A program made the translations under genes and the position numbers. Shown piece by piece: positions 6,815 through 8,898 of a stretch of 8,898 nucleotides of DNA (positions are counted from its first letter, which is position 1; each line of letters starts with the position of its first letter). The DNA lies in contig JAEYUT010000019.1 in NCBI GenBank assembly GCA_023432305.1, forward strand, positions 1 through 8,898, in the 5' to 3' direction. Source of the DNA: Actinomycetes bacterium (GTDB lineage: Bacteria > Actinomycetota > Actinomycetes > Actinomycetales > Microbacteriaceae). The notes beneath the pieces are model-generated. The model was not told where the DNA came from. It made no database searches and worked only from the letters and a program-made list of their open reading frames with translations.

Positions 6815-7357
6815 GTGACCCCCGCACGCACCCCGACCAAGGACGCGATCCGCGCCGCCGCTCAGCGCCTCTTCCCCGAGAAGGGGTACGCAGGCACGAC
6901 CGTGCGCGACATCGCCGCCGAAGCGGGGTGCGATCCGGCGCTCATCATCCGGCACTTCGGGTCGAAGGAGACCCTCTTCCTCGAGGTGATGAGCGTGGCG
7001 ACGCTCGATCAGCCTCTCGCGCAGCTGCCGCTCGAGAGCCTCGGCGAGCGCTTCATCGAGTACGTGCTGGAGTCGGGCGACGATGTGCGCCTCACGTTCC
7101 TCGCGCTGCTGCGCGCGAGTGACTCGGAGGGCGTGGTGCCGCGGCTGCGCGAGATGCACGAGGCGGCGTTCGTCGCTCCGCTCGCTGCACGTCTCCACGG
7201 CCCGGATGCGGCTCTTCGGGCGCGGCTCGCGGCCGCCCTCGTGGGCGGCCTGCTGTACAGCATGTGGGTGGTCGGCGACGAAGAGCTCCTCGCCGCCGAC
7301 CACCCGGAGCTGGTGCGCCGCTACGGCGCGCTGCTGCAGACGCTGATCACCCCATAG
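6815..7357 (+). CDS. TetR/AcrR family transcriptional regulator
   Basis: This 180-aa protein is a typical TetR-type repressor, acting as a DNA-binding dimer that is released by a ligand. The N-terminal helix-turn-helix covers about residues 9-55, with the core TTVRDIAAEAGCDPALI and the following HFGSKETLF, which is diagnostic of the family. The remaining helices (60-178) form the ligand and dimerisation domain, including GLLYSMWVVG near 145-154; it resembles TetR_C_17-type domains, a subfamily call from memory. The GTG start lies 10 nt after the protease stop and no Shine-Dalgarno site is visible. The most likely target is the palindrome at 5823-5845 in front of the protease gene, with possible self-regulation by read-through. 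It ends 30 bp from the convergent SDR gene. Confidence 0.92.
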   Translation: MTPARTPTKDAIRAAAQRLFPEKGYAGTTVRDIAAEAGCDPALIIRHFGSKETLFLEVMSVATLDQPLAQLPLESLGERFIEYVLESGDDVRLTFLALLRASDSEGVVPRLREMHEAAFVAPLAARLHGPDAALRARLAAALVGGLLYSMWVVGDEELLAADHPELVRRYGALLQTLITP

Positions 7358-7387
7358 GGCGAGCGGGTTGAGCGCCTGCGATTCCCT

Positions 7388-8419
7388 CTACTGGACGGAC
7401 CAGCCGCCATCCGAGGCGAGGATCTGGCCCGTCACGTTCGTTGCGTCGTCGCTCAGGAGCCACGTGATCGACGCCGCGAGCTGGTCGGGCATCGCGACCG
7501 GCGGCAGCGTGGCGAGCAGGGCGCCGATCCGCTCCTGGCCGAGCTCCGAGGCGAAGCTCGCCTCGATGTTGGTGGCGGTGCCGCCGGGTGCGACCGCGTT
7601 GACGCGGATATTCCTGCCCGCGTACATGAACGCGGTCGACTTCGTGAGCCCCACCACGGCGTGCTTCGAGGTCGTGTAGGCCAGGCCCGCCGCCGACCCC
7701 CGCAGCGCCGCCTCGGACGCGACGTTGACGATCGCGCCGCGACCCGCCTGGAGCATGAGCGGCAGCACGGCGCGCGTGAGCCTGAACATGCCGGTCACGT
7801 TGACGTTCATGACGCGGTCCCATACAGCATCGCTCACCTCGTGGAGCGGCGTCATGTCGTCCATGATGCCCGCGACGTTCGCGAGGCCGTCGATCCGGCT
7901 GCCCGCCGCCGCGATGATCGCGGCGATCGAGTCTTCGTTCGTGATGTCGCCCGCGACGATGCGCACGTCGGTGCCGCCGAGCTCTCCCGCGAGCTCGTCG
8001 AGACGCGGCTGCGAGACGTCGACGGCGAGCACCGTTCCGCCTTCACGCGCGATGCGCGACGCCGTCGCCTTGCCGATGCCGGATCCGGCACCCGTCACGA
8101 CGATCGTCTTGCCGGCGAAGCGACCCGGGGTGATCTGCTCGACCCACTCCGCGGATGCGGCATCCGCCTCGGCGTCGTCCTCTTCCACGGGGGCCGTGCC
8201 GCCGTTGACCTTGGCGACCATCTCATCGACGAGCGACTGGGGGAACCTGCCCTTGCTGAGCGCCACAAGACGCTGCAGCGGGAACAGCCGTACGGGGGCG
8301 AGCGCCTTCTCATCCTGGCCCGCCTGTGCGAGGAGGTCACGAAGCAGCGGGCCTCCGACCGGATGCTTGAGCCAGTCGCCCACAGACGACTTGCCGGTGA
8401 GGGGCTTGTCCTTAGCCAT
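7388..8419 (-). CDS. SDR family NAD-dependent oxidoreductase with N-terminal extension
   Basis: This 343-aa protein is about 90 residues longer than a classical SDR. Residues 102-343 are a complete catalytic domain: TGAGSGIG at 109-116, Asp134 at the end of strand 2 (favouring NAD), NVAG at 181-184 in place of NNAG, tetrad Asn207, Ser235, Tyr248 and Lys252, then PGG at 278-280 and the SDGGW end. Residues 11-71 form a separate small helical domain (VGDWLKHPVGGPLLRDLL, then LQRLVALSKGRFPQSLVDEM). An acidic Ala/Glu/Asp linker (78-95) joins the two. The extension reminds me of tails seen after GH3 beta-glucosidase domains, which I cannot confirm. The ATG at 8419 has the ribosome site GGAAGGA about 8 nt upstream. 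The gene stands alone, with a canonical promoter. The substrate is unknown. Confidence 0.88.
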   Translation of the reverse strand: MAKDKPLTGKSSVGDWLKHPVGGPLLRDLLAQAGQDEKALAPVRLFPLQRLVALSKGRFPQSLVDEMVAKVNGGTAPVEEDDAEADAASAEWVEQITPGRFAGKTIVVTGAGSGIGKATASRIAREGGTVLAVDVSQPRLDELAGELGGTDVRIVAGDITNEDSIAAIIAAAGSRIDGLANVAGIMDDMTPLHEVSDAVWDRVMNVNVTGMFRLTRAVLPLMLQAGRGAIVNVASEAALRGSAAGLAYTTSKHAVVGLTKSTAFMYAGRNIRVNAVAPGGTATNIEASFASELGQERIGALLATLPPVAMPDQLAASITWLLSDDATNVTGQILASDGGWSVQ

Positions 8420-8466
8420 GTGTTCCGTCCTTCCGAGTCGACCTCGCCATCGGGGTCGTCACGACG

Positions 8467-8495
8467 ATTGTCCGCCCCGCCATGAGAGGTGTCAA
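8467..8495 (-). promoter_or_regulatory. Promoter of the N-terminally extended SDR gene
   Basis: On the minus strand a perfect TTGACA (8495-8490) is followed by a 17-bp spacer and GACAAT (8472-8467), which matches four of six -10 bases. The predicted start near 8460 leaves a leader of about 40 nt that includes the ribosome site. This is the most textbook-like promoter in the window. Confidence 0.65.
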
Positions 8496-8505
8496 CAGCG
8501 TTGAC
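8491..8505. promoter_or_regulatory. Palindrome over the SDR -35 box (candidate operator)
   Basis: GTCAAC (8491-8496) and GTTGAC (8500-8505) are perfect 6-bp arms around the 3-nt spacer AGC. The site overlaps the -35 box, a position that suits repression. The octamer TGAGAGGT abuts it (8483-8490) and also occurs on the minus strand beside the psuG inverted repeat (3922-3915). Confidence 0.5.
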
Positions 8506-8538
8506 GGCTTCTCGAAGCAACCTCTCGGCAGACGCAGC

Positions 8539-8574
8539 AGAGCCCCGAGCGACATCATCGTCGCCCGGGGCTCT
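8539..8574 (-). terminator. Terminator-like hairpin after the adenylate-kinase-like gene
   Basis: Two 15-bp arms (8539-8553 and 8560-8574) pair around a 6-nt loop. The only imperfect pair is A/C on the + strand, which becomes a G-U wobble in minus-strand RNA, so the stem is better formed in the minus-strand transcript. It lies about 30 nt after the stop at 8603 and before the SDR promoter. No T-run follows, which is common for actinobacterial terminators. A smaller 7-bp stem at 8579-8594 precedes it. Confidence 0.75.
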
Positions 8575-8602
8575 CGGGGGGCACGGACGTGCCCGGCGGT
8601 GG

Positions 8603-8898
8603 TCAGGCGGCGATGAGCGCCTCCCGCAGCCCGCCGAGGATGCGGTCGACGACCTCCTCGGCGGAACCGGATCCGTCCGCCTCCACGATGCGGCCGCGGT
8701 AGTGCGCGAGCAGCGCGTCATCGCCGCCCATGTTGACCACCGCATCGAGGCCCGCAGCACGTGCATCGAGCAGCTGGTCAAGCTGACGCGCCTCCTCGGT
8801 CGTGCGCGGGAACCGCTCCAGCACGAAGCCCGAGGTGGGCAGGTCGAGCTCGGAGGCCCGGGCGCCCGCGGGCGCCGCGATGTGCGACACCCGCAGGC
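8603..8898 (-). CDS. Adenylate-kinase-like protein, C-terminal part, LID apparently missing (partial)
   Basis: The visible C-terminal part (about 97 residues) resembles nucleoside monophosphate kinases: GFVLERFPRT (8830-8801) corresponds to the Adk motif GFxLDGFPRT, LDQLLDARAAGLDAVVNM follows the next helix and strand, and YRGRIVEADGSGSAEEV matches the end of Adk. Between the VVNM strand and the HYRGR segment only a few residues remain, whereas true Adk has the LID domain and arginine-rich helix there (about 30 or more residues). The Adk Asp-Gly of DGFPRT is Glu-Arg here. Phosphoryl transfer by a standard Adk mechanism is therefore doubtful. The frame is open through the window edge and the P-loop would lie outside. 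GTG at 8890 is an unlikely true start. A hairpin terminator follows the stop. Confidence 0.6.
   Translation of the reverse strand, partial: LRVSHIAAPAGARASELDLPTSGFVLERFPRTTEEARQLDQLLDARAAGLDAVVNMGGDDALLAHYRGRIVEADGSGSAEEVVDRILGGLREALIAA

Noticed and set aside
7358..7387. Possible bidirectional terminator between the TetR and SDR genes
   Set aside because: Only a weak GGCG/CGCC pairing with a long loop is present; too little to call.

Overview
The window reads as ordinary chromosome from a high-GC actinobacterium, most likely a Microbacteriaceae-type organism. This rests on strongly GC-rich third codon positions, TAnnnT -10 boxes placed 6-7 nt before start codons, GTG starts, tight gene packing and a DUF6498 protein. 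The family assignment is inference. There are no IS elements, phage genes, CRISPR arrays, tRNAs or rRNAs.

Layout. 1-64: last codons of a + strand gene, probably an alpha/beta hydrolase. 65-299: a comparatively AT-rich gap with two strong inverted repeats and promoter-like boxes. 300-2106: a + strand pair, a MarR-type regulator followed 4 nt later by a class I-type CPD photolyase. 2081-3882 (-): the pseudouridine breakdown pair psuG-psuK, joined by an ATGA start/stop overlap; psuK overlaps the photolyase 3' end tail to tail by 26 bp. 3936-4706 (-): a short-chain dehydrogenase (SDR). 4752-5519 (+): a DUF6498 membrane protein ending in a Ser-Gly tract encoded by a hexanucleotide repeat. 5521-5730 (-): a 69-aa very acidic protein. 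5851-7357 (+): a CPBP intramembrane protease and a TetR-type regulator whose -10 box overlaps the protease stop codon. 7388-8419 (-): a second SDR with an unusual N-terminal domain and a canonical promoter overlapped by a palindrome. 8539-8574: a terminator-like hairpin. 8603-8898 (-): the C-terminal part of an adenylate-kinase-like protein that seems to lack the LID region; it runs off the window.

Working together. Two units make clear sense: MarR plus photolyase (regulated light-dependent DNA repair) and PsuG plus PsuK (pseudouridine to uracil and ribose 5-phosphate). The CPBP protease and TetR gene probably form a regulated pair. The rest are single-gene units.

I did not find a convincing new multi-gene system. 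The features most worth a second look are the recurring leaderless-promoter layout, the LID-less adenylate-kinase-like protein, the N-terminally extended SDR, the double hairpin before the MarR gene, and an over-represented GCATCCG heptamer.
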